DNA of 64,000 nucleotides from Paenibacillus qinlingensis (GTDB taxonomy: Bacteria; Bacillota; Bacilli; Paenibacillales; NBRC-103111), in assembly GCF_013204845.1 (NCBI RefSeq), contig NZ_JABMKY010000017.1:122597-186596 (forward strand). The letters run 5' to 3'. The translations under genes and the position numbers were made by a program. The stretch's first letter is position 1, and each line of letters begins with the position of its first letter. The notes under the pieces were generated by a model, which had not been told where the DNA came from, did no database searches, and saw nothing but the letters and a program-made list of their open reading frames with translations. Positions 52,399 through 61,341 of the stretch are shown in pieces.

Positions 52399-53136
52399 AT
52401 GGGAACCTATAAATTAATCGCACTTGATATGGATGGCACCCTATTGAACGAGGACAAGAAAATATCTGCGGAGAATCAAGCAGCAATTCGTGAAGCATCT
52501 GCACAAGGTAAAGTGGTGATCATGTCCACGGGTCGTGGTGCCATCAGCGCTATGCCTTTCATTAAGGAGTTGGGGCTCTCAACGCCCCTAGTTGTGGTAA
52601 ATGGCAGTGAAGTATGGGCGTCGCCAGATACGTTGTTGAAACGAACGCTAGTACCGATTGAAACGATACGCAATTTGCACCAGCTGGCGGTAGATCATGA
52701 CTGTTGGTGGTGGGCGTATTCCGTAGCAGGTGTGTTCAATCGAGAAAGTGAAGGTCTAGATATCAATCAGCACGAGTGGCTCAAATTCGGTTACTTTACG
52801 GACAATGCTGAGAAATTGCAACGTATTCGCGACGTGGTGACGAGTTGGGGGACGCTGGAAATCACCAATTCACATCCGTCGAACTTGGAATTGAACCCGC
52901 TCGGCATCAGCAAAGCAACCGGTGTAGAAACGGTATGCAAACTTCTGGGCATTGCGATGTCCGAGGTGATTGCGATGGGTGACAGCGAAAATGATATTGC
53001 GATGATTCGTGAAGCAGGACTAGGTGTGGCTATGGGAAATGCCCAGGATGAAGTGAAGCGAATCGCGGATATTACGACAGTTACGAACGATGAGGATGCT
53101 GTCGCACAAGTTATTCGCACTTACTTGCTTGCCTAG
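52399..53136 (+). CDS. Cof-type HAD phosphatase
   Basis: 245 aa, HAD subfamily IIB. Motif I ALDMDGTLLNEDKK near residue 8, STGR near 46 (motif II), and motif IV MGDSENDIAMIREAG near 195. ATG 52399 lies nine bases after AGGAG; ATG 52378 is weaker. Substrates of the family are sugar phosphates and nucleotide-like phosphates. Confidence 0.88.
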   Translation: MGTYKLIALDMDGTLLNEDKKISAENQAAIREASAQGKVVIMSTGRGAISAMPFIKELGLSTPLVVVNGSEVWASPDTLLKRTLVPIETIRNLHQLAVDHDCWWWAYSVAGVFNRESEGLDINQHEWLKFGYFTDNAEKLQRIRDVVTSWGTLEITNSHPSNLELNPLGISKATGVETVCKLLGIAMSEVIAMGDSENDIAMIREAGLGVAMGNAQDEVKRIADITTVTNDEDAVAQVIRTYLLA

Positions 53137-53184
53137 TCCAGGACGAGCTCCACATTCACGCTATAATGGAGGAATGAACTGAGC

Positions 53185-53664
53185 ATGATTACCTTGGGTT
53201 GGATTGTCGTTATTCTTTTATTTGTCATCGGAATGGTGGGGGCCGTCTACCCGATTCTGCCTGGTGTATTGGCTATTTATGCGGCCTTTTTCATCTATGG
53301 CTGGCTGATCACCTGGAAGCACTTCGGCTTCTGGTTCTGGTTGATCCAGACGTTAATTGTCATTATTATTATCGTGGCGGATTATGCGGTTAGTGCATTA
53401 GGTGTCAAAAAATTCGGCGGCTCGAAACCGGCAATCATCGGAAGCACCATTGGTTTGATCATTGGTCCATTCGTGATTCCAGCATTCGGAATCATTCTAG
53501 GTCCATTCATCGGTGCCGTCGTGGGTGAATTAATTGCTGGAACCTCTTGGCAGAATGCTATACGCGCTGGGATTGGGTCTGTGCTTGGTTTCTTCGCCAG
53601 CTCAGTGGTGAAAATTGTTTTGCAGCTGGCTATGATTATTATTTTCTTTCTATGGATCTTTTGA
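53185..53664 (+). CDS. DUF456 family membrane protein
   Basis: 159 aa, very hydrophobic with four to five helices and Gly-rich repeats: GAVYPILPGVLAIYA near residue 19 and two glycine-zipper-like blocks (GSTIGLIIGPFVIPAFG and LGPFIGAVVGE). Matches DUF456, function unknown. GGAGG lies 12 bases before ATG 53185. Confidence 0.8.
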   Translation: MITLGWIVVILLFVIGMVGAVYPILPGVLAIYAAFFIYGWLITWKHFGFWFWLIQTLIVIIIIVADYAVSALGVKKFGGSKPAIIGSTIGLIIGPFVIPAFGIILGPFIGAVVGELIAGTSWQNAIRAGIGSVLGFFASSVVKIVLQLAMIIIFFLWIF

Positions 53665-53710
53665 GGCTTAGAAGAACGTAAGAAAACTGTAAGAGAGAGA
53701 AGGAACGGAC

Positions 53711-55405
53711 TTGACGAAGGTAACCAAAGATTCCCTTGTAAAAGGGACGCTCATTCTCACCGTGGCCGCGCTTGTAGCGCGGTTTCTCGGCGTTTTCCAG
53801 CGAATACCGCTGGTACATCTGCTTGAGGAAAAAGGGATGGGCAGCTATTCCATTGCTTTTAATTTATATTCGATCCTGCTCGTTATCGCAACAGCGGGTA
53901 TTCCGAGTGCATTAAGTAAAATGGTTGCCGAGAAGAGAGCCATTGGTCGACCTCATGAAGCGCAAAGGATTTATCGGGCAGCGATCTGGTTTGCAGTAGT
54001 CGCTGGGGTCGGGATGACGGTCCTGTTATATGTCTTCGCACCAATTTATGCCGAGAATATTTCGCACGGTGGACCAGATGCTACCCTGGCGACTAGAGCT
54101 ATTGCACCAGCGATGCTGTTCTTTCCGCTTATTGCTATTATGCGTGGCTACTTCCAAGGCAGACAACATATGATGCCCAATGGTATTTCGCAAGTGGTGG
54201 AACAAATTTTCCGATTGATTACGTCAATTCTGCTTGCCTATTTCTTGCTCAATATTTCATTGGGTTGGGGTGTTGCAGGGGCTTCCTTCGGGGGTGTTGT
54301 GGGAGGTGTTGCCGCACTTGCTGTCATGTTGTATTACGGCATGAAGCTGAAGCGAAGTGATGCACAATTGAGCCAGTCCTCGCTGGCAGCCTCACAAGCC
54401 GCGGCAGATCAGATTGGAGCAACACGTGCAGGTGATCAACCAGCAGAAATGTTCAGATATCGGGATATTTATCGAAGCTTACTAAAGCTATCAATCCCAA
54501 TCGTCGTTTTCTCCGTCACCGTCACACTGGTGTACGCGATCGATACCTCGATGATTATTCCGTTGCTTGAGAATAAGATCGGTGCCGAGGAGGCCTTAGG
54601 CTTAGTCGGGATCATTGGTGGACGCGCGCAATCACTTGCGGGGATTCCCATTATTTTGGCCATCGCCTTGAGTCAATCCGTTGTACCTATTATTTCGGCA
54701 GCGTATTCGCGTAAAGATTTGAAACAGGTCGGACAACAGACTACGCGTGTGTTACAGCTTGCGATTCTATCCGGTCTTCCTGCTGTACTTATGATCAGTA
54801 TTGCGGCTAGACCGATCGACTTCTTCGTATTCGGATATGAGGATTCCGCTTATGGAATCGCCCATGGACCTGCGATGATCTCTTTGCTAACAGCAGGCGC
54901 GATGTTCCAGATCGTGATGCAGACTTCAGGAGCCGTTCTGATGGGGATGGGACGGATGAAGCCACTAATGGCTCATGTTGGTGTCGGCATCGCAATTAAG
55001 CTGCTTGGCAGCTTCGTGCTCGGGCATTGGTTTGGCATATACGGCATCATCATTTCAACAGGACTTTGCTTTATTGCGATGTCATGGCTGAATTTACGCA
55101 CGCTCCGAAAGGAAGTATCGTTCACGATTCTGGGGCGTCGATTCGGTGGACTTATCATAACAATCATTGTCATCGGTGTTCTTGGCTTTGCAGCGGAATG
55201 GGTGACGCACAACTATGTGGTGCCATTTTCTTGGTACCGTTTGAATCAAGGTATCCAAGCAGTGCTGATCTGCGGATTAACAGTGGCTTTGTATCCGCTG
55301 ATGCTTATGGTTACGCGCGTGGTGACGAAGGATGATGTGAAGAACTTTCCTTCACCCGTACAGAAGCTCATTGCGAAAGCGAGTCGGCTGTTGAAGCGAT
55401 CTTAA
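53711..55405 (+). CDS. MurJ/SpoVB-type polysaccharide lipid flippase
   Basis: 564 aa, about fourteen helices of the MOP exporter superfamily (MVF/MATE). N-terminal KGTLILTVAALVARFLGVFQRIPL and MRGYFQGRQHMMPNGISQVVEQ near residue 150 are characteristic of the YtgP/SpoVB branch, which flips lipid-linked peptidoglycan or polysaccharide precursors. TTG 53711 follows AAGGAACGGAC. Vegetative or sporulation role is undecided. Confidence 0.88.
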   Translation: MTKVTKDSLVKGTLILTVAALVARFLGVFQRIPLVHLLEEKGMGSYSIAFNLYSILLVIATAGIPSALSKMVAEKRAIGRPHEAQRIYRAAIWFAVVAGVGMTVLLYVFAPIYAENISHGGPDATLATRAIAPAMLFFPLIAIMRGYFQGRQHMMPNGISQVVEQIFRLITSILLAYFLLNISLGWGVAGASFGGVVGGVAALAVMLYYGMKLKRSDAQLSQSSLAASQAAADQIGATRAGDQPAEMFRYRDIYRSLLKLSIPIVVFSVTVTLVYAIDTSMIIPLLENKIGAEEALGLVGIIGGRAQSLAGIPIILAIALSQSVVPIISAAYSRKDLKQVGQQTTRVLQLAILSGLPAVLMISIAARPIDFFVFGYEDSAYGIAHGPAMISLLTAGAMFQIVMQTSGAVLMGMGRMKPLMAHVGVGIAIKLLGSFVLGHWFGIYGIIISTGLCFIAMSWLNLRTLRKEVSFTILGRRFGGLIITIIVIGVLGFAAEWVTHNYVVPFSWYRLNQGIQAVLICGLTVALYPLMLMVTRVVTKDDVKNFPSPVQKLIAKASRLLKRS

Positions 55406-55419
55406 TGGCATAAGTATCG

Positions 55420-56727
55420 CTAACGAATGAGCTTTTTAATCGCTTGTGCACTAAGAACAGCGAGTTCAATTTTACTTATTCCTAGGCACATTTCACGTGT
55501 CAAATCGTAAGATACCGGAACAGCGAAGGATTGCATATGTTGCAGCGGTTCATCCAAGTCAGTAAACCAATCCCCACGCTCAACCGTAGCTAGCGGCCTG
55601 TCAGGCCATGCTGATTGAAGCGGTGGACTATAGAATGGTGCTGCGCCTTTCTTAAGGCTGTAGCCATCGAGCCTCTCCTGATATTTGAGATCAGGAGGGG
55701 TTTTTCGTATGCGTGCGAATAGATGAGGCCAGTAGTCAGAACGTGACCCCGTATGGGGAGTAGAGGTTGCAAAAGCTATTGCACCTTGAAGGATGCCTGG
55801 TGCCCTAAACAGGATCGCATATAAGCTTTTGCCGAATTCGATGCGTTCAGAGAGGTTCTTGAAATTTTCAAGAATAAGGCCAGCAAGATGCGGTTTTGGT
55901 GGATCTTTCGAAGCGGAACGAAAAGGGAACCCGACTTGATTGAGCTGTAACCAGGCTTGTGTTTTGAACTGCGGCGTGTTTAAAACCGTTTGTTTGTAGA
56001 TTGGATTCTGAACCACACGCTCCTCGACGTAATGTTGCTCATTAACAATCAGTCCTAGGGTGAGGAGGGCCGTATCCTGATACAACCAGAAATCCTGCCA
56101 AATCGGCAGCATCCAGGCAGATATGTGCAAATGAGGAAGAAGATGAAATAAGTTAAGCTTCCTCCGTTTGCTTTCGGCATAGAGCAACAATTGCGGGTAA
56201 GCATCTTGAAAAATAAGGGCATTCGCACGCTCAAGAAAGGCAAACAAATGCTCCGTGGCTTCGTTGTTTAACAAATGAGGCAGAAGTTCACCACGCAGAT
56301 CCGTCATGCACCAGCCACCGTTGCGGGACACCATGTGAGCTAACAGAGCCCAGTGCAACTCAGGGAAGTCTCTGTAACAGGCCCAGTAGGCTTGTGTACG
56401 TGTCACATTATTGCGATTATGCAGGGAAGTCTGGGCGACGATTTGTTCCACAATTTGTTGTTCTTGAAAAGTAGGTGAGGGAGATGTGACCCCTCCATGT
56501 TGTAAGGATATTTGTTGGTGCAGCGCTTTTTCTAATCGGGCTTGTGTAGCAGGAGGGATTTCGATGACGGGAGTCGATGATCCATTTTCATGATCAGCAT
56601 GCTCTGAGAAAGTCATCAACTTGGCAGCCTGTTGCTTAACAAGCTGTACAACTGCACCTGGCAGCCCTCGCATTTTCCCATAAAACCCCTGATTATTCTT
56701 GCTTTTCGGCGGTAGATTGACTCTCAT
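55420..56727 (-). CDS. DUF2515 family protein
   Basis: 435 aa, soluble, without recognisable catalytic motif. Blocks such as NRNNVTRTQAYWACYRDFPELHWALLAHMVSRNGG (about residues 145-180) fit DUF2515 of sporulating Firmicutes. Of two adjacent ATG codons the second (56727) is five bases after AGGAGG. The upstream open frame to 56901 has no support. Function unknown. Confidence 0.75.
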   Translation of the reverse strand: MRVNLPPKSKNNQGFYGKMRGLPGAVVQLVKQQAAKLMTFSEHADHENGSSTPVIEIPPATQARLEKALHQQISLQHGGVTSPSPTFQEQQIVEQIVAQTSLHNRNNVTRTQAYWACYRDFPELHWALLAHMVSRNGGWCMTDLRGELLPHLLNNEATEHLFAFLERANALIFQDAYPQLLLYAESKRRKLNLFHLLPHLHISAWMLPIWQDFWLYQDTALLTLGLIVNEQHYVEERVVQNPIYKQTVLNTPQFKTQAWLQLNQVGFPFRSASKDPPKPHLAGLILENFKNLSERIEFGKSLYAILFRAPGILQGAIAFATSTPHTGSRSDYWPHLFARIRKTPPDLKYQERLDGYSLKKGAAPFYSPPLQSAWPDRPLATVERGDWFTDLDEPLQHMQSFAVPVSYDLTREMCLGISKIELAVLSAQAIKKLIR

Positions 56728-56836
56728 CATGGCCTCCTTTCTAGAAAGAATCCTTCTTTCTATTATTTGCATGTAATCAGCTAGGTATGTCAACGAGGTG
56801 GAAAAACGAAGCAAGAACGTTCTGTAATACCAATTG

Positions 56837-56866
56837 TTGACAGAACAAGTGTATGAGTAGTATAGT
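56837..56866 (+). promoter_or_regulatory. Promoter of the GntR-ABC operon
   Basis: TTGACA (56837-56842), 18 bp, TATAGT (56861-56866). Confidence 0.75.
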
Positions 56867-56880
56867 ACACATAAAGTGTA
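56866..56880. promoter_or_regulatory. Candidate operator 1
   Basis: TACAC-ATAAA-GTGTA inverted repeat starting at the last base of the -10. Confidence 0.6.
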
Positions 56881-56886
56881 TGAACC

Positions 56887-56906
56887 ATTTAGTACACACA
56901 CTAAAT
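56887..56906. promoter_or_regulatory. Candidate operator 2
   Basis: ATTTAGT-ACACAC-ACTAAAT, perfect 7-base arms, between promoter and gntR start. Confidence 0.65.
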
Positions 56907-56947
56907 AATTCCAGTTTTACCTAGAAAGGAACATAGGAGATGGGTAG

Positions 56948-57334
56948 ATGAACATTACGTTTAATAATCGCGATCCCGTTTATCTGCAGGTTGTCAGGTA
57001 TTTTAAAGAGGAAATGGCCACGGGTAGGCTGGTAGGCGGACAAGAAATCCCGTCAAGGCGAGAGCTAGCAGGGCTGCTTCAAATCAATCCGAACACCGCA
57101 CAGAAAGCTTATAAGGAAATGGAGGAGCAGAAGTTGATTACAACTGCAGGTAATTCCCCGAGTCGGATAACGACGGATAAGCAGATTTTGAATACCATTC
57201 GTGAAGAACTCATTCAAGAAGCCGTTGGGGTATTCGTTCAATCCATAAGCAAGATTGGGCTGCCAACGGATGAATTGCTGCGTGTTGTGAAAGAAAAGTA
57301 TGAGGCAGAACGCGTAAGGGAGGTTGCGGAATGA
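56948..57334 (+). CDS. GntR-family regulator, YtrA type
   Basis: 128 aa: winged helix-turn-helix (residues about 10-75; PVYLQVVRYFKEEMATGRL then IPSRRELAGLLQINPNTAQKAY) with only a short helical C-terminal tail and no ligand domain, as in YtrA. Such proteins repress the ABC operon they head. Overlaps the ATPase gene by ATGA (57331-57334). Two inverted repeats at its promoter are likely autoregulatory operators. Confidence 0.9.
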   Translation: MNITFNNRDPVYLQVVRYFKEEMATGRLVGGQEIPSRRELAGLLQINPNTAQKAYKEMEEQKLITTAGNSPSRITTDKQILNTIREELIQEAVGVFVQSISKIGLPTDELLRVVKEKYEAERVREVAE

Positions 57335-58020
57335 TCGAAGTAGATGGACTTGTGAAGCGATTTGGGCGGAAAAATGTATTGGAACAGGTTTCCTTTACCG
57401 CGGAGAAAGGCCAAATCACCTGTTTGATTGGGATCAACGGCGTAGGCAAATCTACGATCATGAAGGCGATCATGGGCCTGACCTCCATTCAAAGCGGATC
57501 GATACGTGTGGATGGTCAGGTTCCAACTACGAAAACGTACGAGAAAGTTGTCTTTATTCCGGATACGTTAACGATGCCATCTCACATGAAAATAAAGGAA
57601 GCTATGCTATTTATGAAGGATTTCTATGGAAACTGGAATGAAGCGCGGGCAGAACAGTTGATCGTCTTTTTTAAATTGAATCCCGAGGATCGACTTTCCA
57701 GCTTGTCTAAAGGAAACTCTGCAAAGGCAAATCTGTTACTTGGACTTTCTTTGGATGCCGATTATTTACTCATGGACGAGCCATTCTCGGGAATTGACAT
57801 GTTCAGTCGGGAGCAAATCACTGCCGTCTTTACCAGTCATTTGATGGAAGATCGCGGTGTTCTGATCACGACCCACGAAATTCATGATATTGAGCATTTA
57901 ATTGATAAAGTCGTTTTGCTGGATCAAGGGCGGGTTAGGAAACAGTTTTATCCAGAGGAAATGCGGTCGAACGAAGGTAAGTCCGTGGTGGATGTCATGA
58001 GAGAGGTGTATATGACTTGA
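57331..58020 (+). CDS. ABC transporter ATPase (YtrB-like)
   Basis: 229 aa with Walker A GINGVGKST near residue 37, an atypical signature LSKGNSAKANLLLGL near 128 and Walker B YLLMDEPFSGID. YtrB-like ATPases act in stress-responsive exporters, often induced by cell-wall antibiotics. Its stop overlaps the permease start. Confidence 0.88.
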   Translation: MIEVDGLVKRFGRKNVLEQVSFTAEKGQITCLIGINGVGKSTIMKAIMGLTSIQSGSIRVDGQVPTTKTYEKVVFIPDTLTMPSHMKIKEAMLFMKDFYGNWNEARAEQLIVFFKLNPEDRLSSLSKGNSAKANLLLGLSLDADYLLMDEPFSGIDMFSREQITAVFTSHLMEDRGVLITTHEIHDIEHLIDKVVLLDQGRVRKQFYPEEMRSNEGKSVVDVMREVYMT

Positions 58021-58850
58021 AATACTTTATCAAGCTGTTGAACTGGGAAATTGTACGGTTTAGTAAACTGTATGGTGCTCTGGCACTCCTGTTAGTGGTA
58101 TCTCAGTTTGTGGGAATATGGCTTACAGCCCACTCCTATCTCAGTGATGCGCATGCTTGGGCAGACAGAAATGGCGGAACAGAAGCACAATACGCGGAAA
58201 ACTTTCAAAAATTGAATCTTATTAATATTTTTCATTCGGTCTGGTACGAAGGAGCCATCAGTTTATGTGCAATCGTTCTGCTCCTTTATGTTTTCATGAT
58301 TTGGTACAAGGAATGGTTCGGCCGCAATACGTTTGCGTATCGACTGCTTATGTTGCCAACTTCACGGATGAACGTATATTACGCTAAGTTAAGTGCGATT
58401 GTGTTGTTTGTATTTGGTTTTGTTTCCCTACAATTTGTGGTGATTCCGCTGCAATTGGCCTCCTTCCTTGCTATCATCCCAGTTGGACTACGAGTAGAGG
58501 TTACTATTGGAGAATTGATTCGAAGAGATCCTTTGCTGAATTTGTTTATGCCGAGCTATGTTATGCAATTCATTTTATATTATGGAGCTGGCATTCTAGG
58601 TGTTTTTGTACTTTTTACGGCTATACTTTTGGAACGAAGTTATCGTTGGAAGGGCATTATTGCGGGTATTCTGTACGGTGCAGCCGTTCTGATCGTGATC
58701 GTTTTGCCACAAGAAATAAGTCAATTAGGTGTTACACTTCCTCTATTTCCAAGCGAAATCGTATTGTTGCAAGTGTTCATTGGACTGTGTATGGTTGCCA
58801 TTTCAATCGGATTTAGTTCGTATTTGCTGCGAAAGAAGGTAACGGTGTAA
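58017..58850 (+). CDS. ABC transporter permease of the GntR operon
   Basis: 277 aa with about six membrane helices and an external loop after the first (about residues 40-70). No sequence signature beyond hydrophobicity and context. TTG 58017 overlaps the ATPase stop and follows GAGAGGTG. Confidence 0.82.
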   Translation: MKYFIKLLNWEIVRFSKLYGALALLLVVSQFVGIWLTAHSYLSDAHAWADRNGGTEAQYAENFQKLNLINIFHSVWYEGAISLCAIVLLLYVFMIWYKEWFGRNTFAYRLLMLPTSRMNVYYAKLSAIVLFVFGFVSLQFVVIPLQLASFLAIIPVGLRVEVTIGELIRRDPLLNLFMPSYVMQFILYYGAGILGVFVLFTAILLERSYRWKGIIAGILYGAAVLIVIVLPQEISQLGVTLPLFPSEIVLLQVFIGLCMVAISIGFSSYLLRKKVTV

Positions 58851-58912
58851 ATTCTCGAATTCTCGAAGTTCGGGTTAAGGGCTTTCAAAGACAATGCTAA
58901 GGAGGTGCACGC

Positions 58913-60139
58913 ATGAAACGATACTGGCTGCTTGCTACACTGATACCTTTTTGTGTAATAGCTATGGGAACGTATTATGTGTCAGGTACTGCTGATCAGA
59001 AGCCGGAATATGAGTTAAAGACGATGAAAGGCTTAGAAAGCGATGCTGCCGGGCTGCAAATTACGGTAAATATGGATGGCATCACGACAACCGTTTCTAC
59101 GAAAGGGAACGAGTCGGACGTCGAGCAACTCTCCTATTTGGCTAGGCTTGATGCTGAATCTTACTATGAGGACGATTTGAAAAGGCTTGTCAAAGAGCAT
59201 CGTTCTTTCATGCGAGGGAAGAACGATGTGAATGCCTTTTATGAGGATGATCAGGTACTTGCGTATGTGGGTACTGAAGCTCACAATGATGTAACGAAGA
59301 AGCAATCTAACCAGTTAACCATCTCAATCATGGGGAAATTGGACGAAGGAACATCCTCATTTCATGTTCTTACAGATAAGAAAAACGATGAATATATAAA
59401 TATCCATGATGTTCAGGTCAAAGATCAGATCATGAAGGTACTTGTTAATCGTATGCGAACCGACAAATATCCGCAGTTCTATCATGTTGGATACGATATG
59501 TATACGATCGATCTTACAAGCCAAAGTTTGCTGAAAAGCGAGCAGATCCTCTCTGCCGAGACACAAGTGAATGAAATAAGTACTTGGTATATATCTGGTA
59601 ATGCTCGGATTAGCCCTACTGGATATGCGATATTTGATCGCAGTGAAAATAAAATCGTAGATAAGGTCGAAAGTCGGACCGTACAGAGAAATGAAGGGTT
59701 AGTAAATCGGGAAATTCGAGTGTATGATATTTGGAACGGACAATGGCGGACACTACAGAACGAGCAACTACATCATTTTTTGATGGAAGATAACTCGATG
59801 GGAATGTCTATCCAGTATGCTAATCAAGAGCTATCATTGGCTGCTATATCGGAGAATAAAGACACTCACGTCATGGTAGTAAATGTAGCGGAGAATAAAG
59901 TGATTCGTGATGTTCAAGTACCACTTCAAGCGATTCAGAAAGAGTGGGGCAGAGTCAATTACAGCCTAGTAGAGAAGGATCGCTTGTACCTACTCATGTC
60001 TGGTCGTGGTCGTCCTGAACCAAACGCTGCAATCGTTGAACTGCAAACAGGGAACATCCTCTATCAGGGAGAAATTGAGCGTAAGAATCTGAAGAGTATT
60101 GGCTATATCAATGCGAACGGAATCAAAGTGCAGAACTAA
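58913..60139 (+). CDS. Secreted/membrane-anchored protein of the GntR-ABC operon
   Basis: 408 aa with one N-terminal hydrophobic helix (about 4-23, no lipobox) and a large extracytoplasmic domain rich in beta strands (DIWNGQWRTLQNEQ ... HVMVVNVAENKVIRDVQ ... ILYQGEIERKN), propeller-like in pattern. AAGGAGGTG precedes ATG 58913. I do not recognise the family; position suggests a function with the ABC exporter. Confidence 0.75.
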   Translation: MKRYWLLATLIPFCVIAMGTYYVSGTADQKPEYELKTMKGLESDAAGLQITVNMDGITTTVSTKGNESDVEQLSYLARLDAESYYEDDLKRLVKEHRSFMRGKNDVNAFYEDDQVLAYVGTEAHNDVTKKQSNQLTISIMGKLDEGTSSFHVLTDKKNDEYINIHDVQVKDQIMKVLVNRMRTDKYPQFYHVGYDMYTIDLTSQSLLKSEQILSAETQVNEISTWYISGNARISPTGYAIFDRSENKIVDKVESRTVQRNEGLVNREIRVYDIWNGQWRTLQNEQLHHFLMEDNSMGMSIQYANQELSLAAISENKDTHVMVVNVAENKVIRDVQVPLQAIQKEWGRVNYSLVEKDRLYLLMSGRGRPEPNAAIVELQTGNILYQGEIERKNLKSIGYINANGIKVQN

Positions 60140-60160
60140 TATTACATAAATAAAAGGTAC

Positions 60161-60193
60161 AAAACCCCCTAATCACCATGATTAGGGGGTTTT
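60161..60193 (+). terminator. Terminator of the GntR-ABC operon
   Basis: AAAACCCCCTAATC-ACCAT-GATTAGGGGGTTTT hairpin. Confidence 0.88.
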
Positions 60194-60275
60194 GTATGTC
60201 ATAAATGGGGATACGTACTGAGGTGAATATCCAATTAAAGGTAAAGTTTCTCGCATACAATATCCTAATCTATGA

Positions 60276-60650
60276 GTGGTCAGTGAGGTGATTCATATCC
60301 GGAAGCGAAAATGTCTTGAACCTACTGTCCGAAAGCCGAAAAAGAGCAAAGAACGGGTACTTAAGGCCAAGTATGGATCAAAAACCTTTTTCTTTTACGC
60401 CATTTCTGATGGAGACAAGCGTTGCTATACGGAAGAGGATCGTACCAAAGGCTATGGCGCTCAATCAATTCCTGACCCCAAAGCTGTTACCTATTCACAA
60501 GTTTTCGTAAATGGTGTGCTCCAGCCTAGTACGCTCTATCAGATAGATAAAGGTACGATAACGTTAATTTCGAAGGATGTACCTGAAAAAGGTGTTCCCA
60601 TCATCGTACAAAGCATTCGTATATTTAAGCGAAGATTGGGAAGGGGGTGA
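60276..60650 (+). CDS. DUF4183 domain protein
   Basis: About 124 aa: a basic N-terminus (RKPKKSKERVLKAKYG) and a DUF4183-like module with VFVNGVLQPSTLYQIDKGTITL near residue 75. DUF4183 proteins occur in spore surface (exosporium) gene sets. The start is unsure: GTG 60276 has no ribosome site and GTG 60288 overlaps GAGGTGAT. Six bases separate it from a second DUF4183 gene. Confidence 0.7.
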   Translation: MVSEVIHIRKRKCLEPTVRKPKKSKERVLKAKYGSKTFFFYAISDGDKRCYTEEDRTKGYGAQSIPDPKAVTYSQVFVNGVLQPSTLYQIDKGTITLISKDVPEKGVPIIVQSIRIFKRRLGRG

Positions 60651-60655
60651 ATTAG

Positions 60656-61084
60656 ATGGCAGCCTCACTGATTAAGCTTTTTATTACAGCTGCATTGGCT
60701 ACTCCTCCAACAGCTTCGGGCGGTGTTGTGACAACAACCGTAGATCCTGAAGTAACGAGATACAATGCGGTGCTTACTGTTGGTATGATTGGTGGTACAG
60801 TAACAACGATTCCTGCAGAAGATTTTCTAGATGATAATGGCGATCCTGTAGATGCAAACTCACTACCAGCCGTGCCTACTGATGGATACATTAACGTATA
60901 TGTCAATGGTGTATTACAACAGGAGGGTCTCTCGACGCTTACGACAGCTTCCTTGGTGTTAGGTACGATCTTAGCGGTAGTTGGTACACCTGTCGTTCTC
61001 GAAGTAGCAGATTTTTCAAATACAAGCTCCGCGATTACTACACCACAGACCATTTCTGCACCAGCGATTGACGTTACAACTTAA
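60656..61084 (+). CDS. DUF4183 domain protein
   Basis: 142 aa, Thr/Ala/Val-rich. It holds the DUF4183 core GYINVYVNGVLQQEGLSTLTTASL near residue 80, matching the VFVNGVLQ block of the upstream gene. No signal peptide is obvious. AGGGGGTGA precedes ATG 60656. Likely a spore surface protein. Confidence 0.75.
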   Translation: MAASLIKLFITAALATPPTASGGVVTTTVDPEVTRYNAVLTVGMIGGTVTTIPAEDFLDDNGDPVDANSLPAVPTDGYINVYVNGVLQQEGLSTLTTASLVLGTILAVVGTPVVLEVADFSNTSSAITTPQTISAPAIDVTT

Positions 61085-61138
61085 CTAACACAAAAAAACA
61101 TCTTACATGAGTACATGTAGGATGTTTTTTTGTGTTAG
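61084..61138. terminator. Bidirectional terminator
   Basis: ACACAAAAAAACATC-TACATG / CATGTA-GATGTTTTTTTGTGT hairpin between convergent DUF4183 and RHH genes; the RHH stop lies in its right arm. Confidence 0.85.
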
Positions 61139-61329
61139 TGGTGGTCCAAATCTTCATTCGGTTGCTGCGCGGCACTAGATTTGGAGAGCCGTCCCGAACG
61201 GAGGAGCGCTTCGCGTAGTAGATATTCAATGTGTCCGTTAACACTTCGGAACTCATCCTCTGCCCATTGCTCCAGAGCTTGGTGCAGCTTCGGATCTAGT
61301 CGAAGCGGGAAATTTTTCTTGGGAGCCAT
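61135..61329 (-). CDS. Arc-type ribbon-helix-helix protein
   Basis: 64 aa. KNFPLRLDPKLHQALEQWA followed by SVNGHIEYLLREAL is a full Arc/MetJ-like ribbon-helix-helix. The tail is polar. ATG 61329 lies eight bases after GGAG, and both are inside a perfect inverted repeat (61322-61340). It follows an SPFH gene by 12 bases and is probably co-transcribed. Likely a DNA-binding autoregulator. Confidence 0.8.
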   Translation of the reverse strand: MAPKKNFPLRLDPKLHQALEQWAEDEFRSVNGHIEYLLREALLRSGRLSKSSAAQQPNEDLDHH

Positions 61330-61340
61330 AACATGGCTCC
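61322..61340. promoter_or_regulatory. Inverted repeat covering RBS and start codon of the RHH gene
   Basis: GGAGCCAT-AAC-ATGGCTCC: perfect 8-base arms. On the minus strand the left arm is the ribosome site and the right arm the first codons, so it can be an operator or an RNA hairpin that hides the start. Confidence 0.75.
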
Positions 61341-61341
61341 G

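Noticed and set aside
60196..61084. Prophage tail region
   Set aside because: The Thr/Val-rich proteins could suggest phage tail fibres, but the VNGVLQ cores fit DUF4183 and no other phage gene is nearby.
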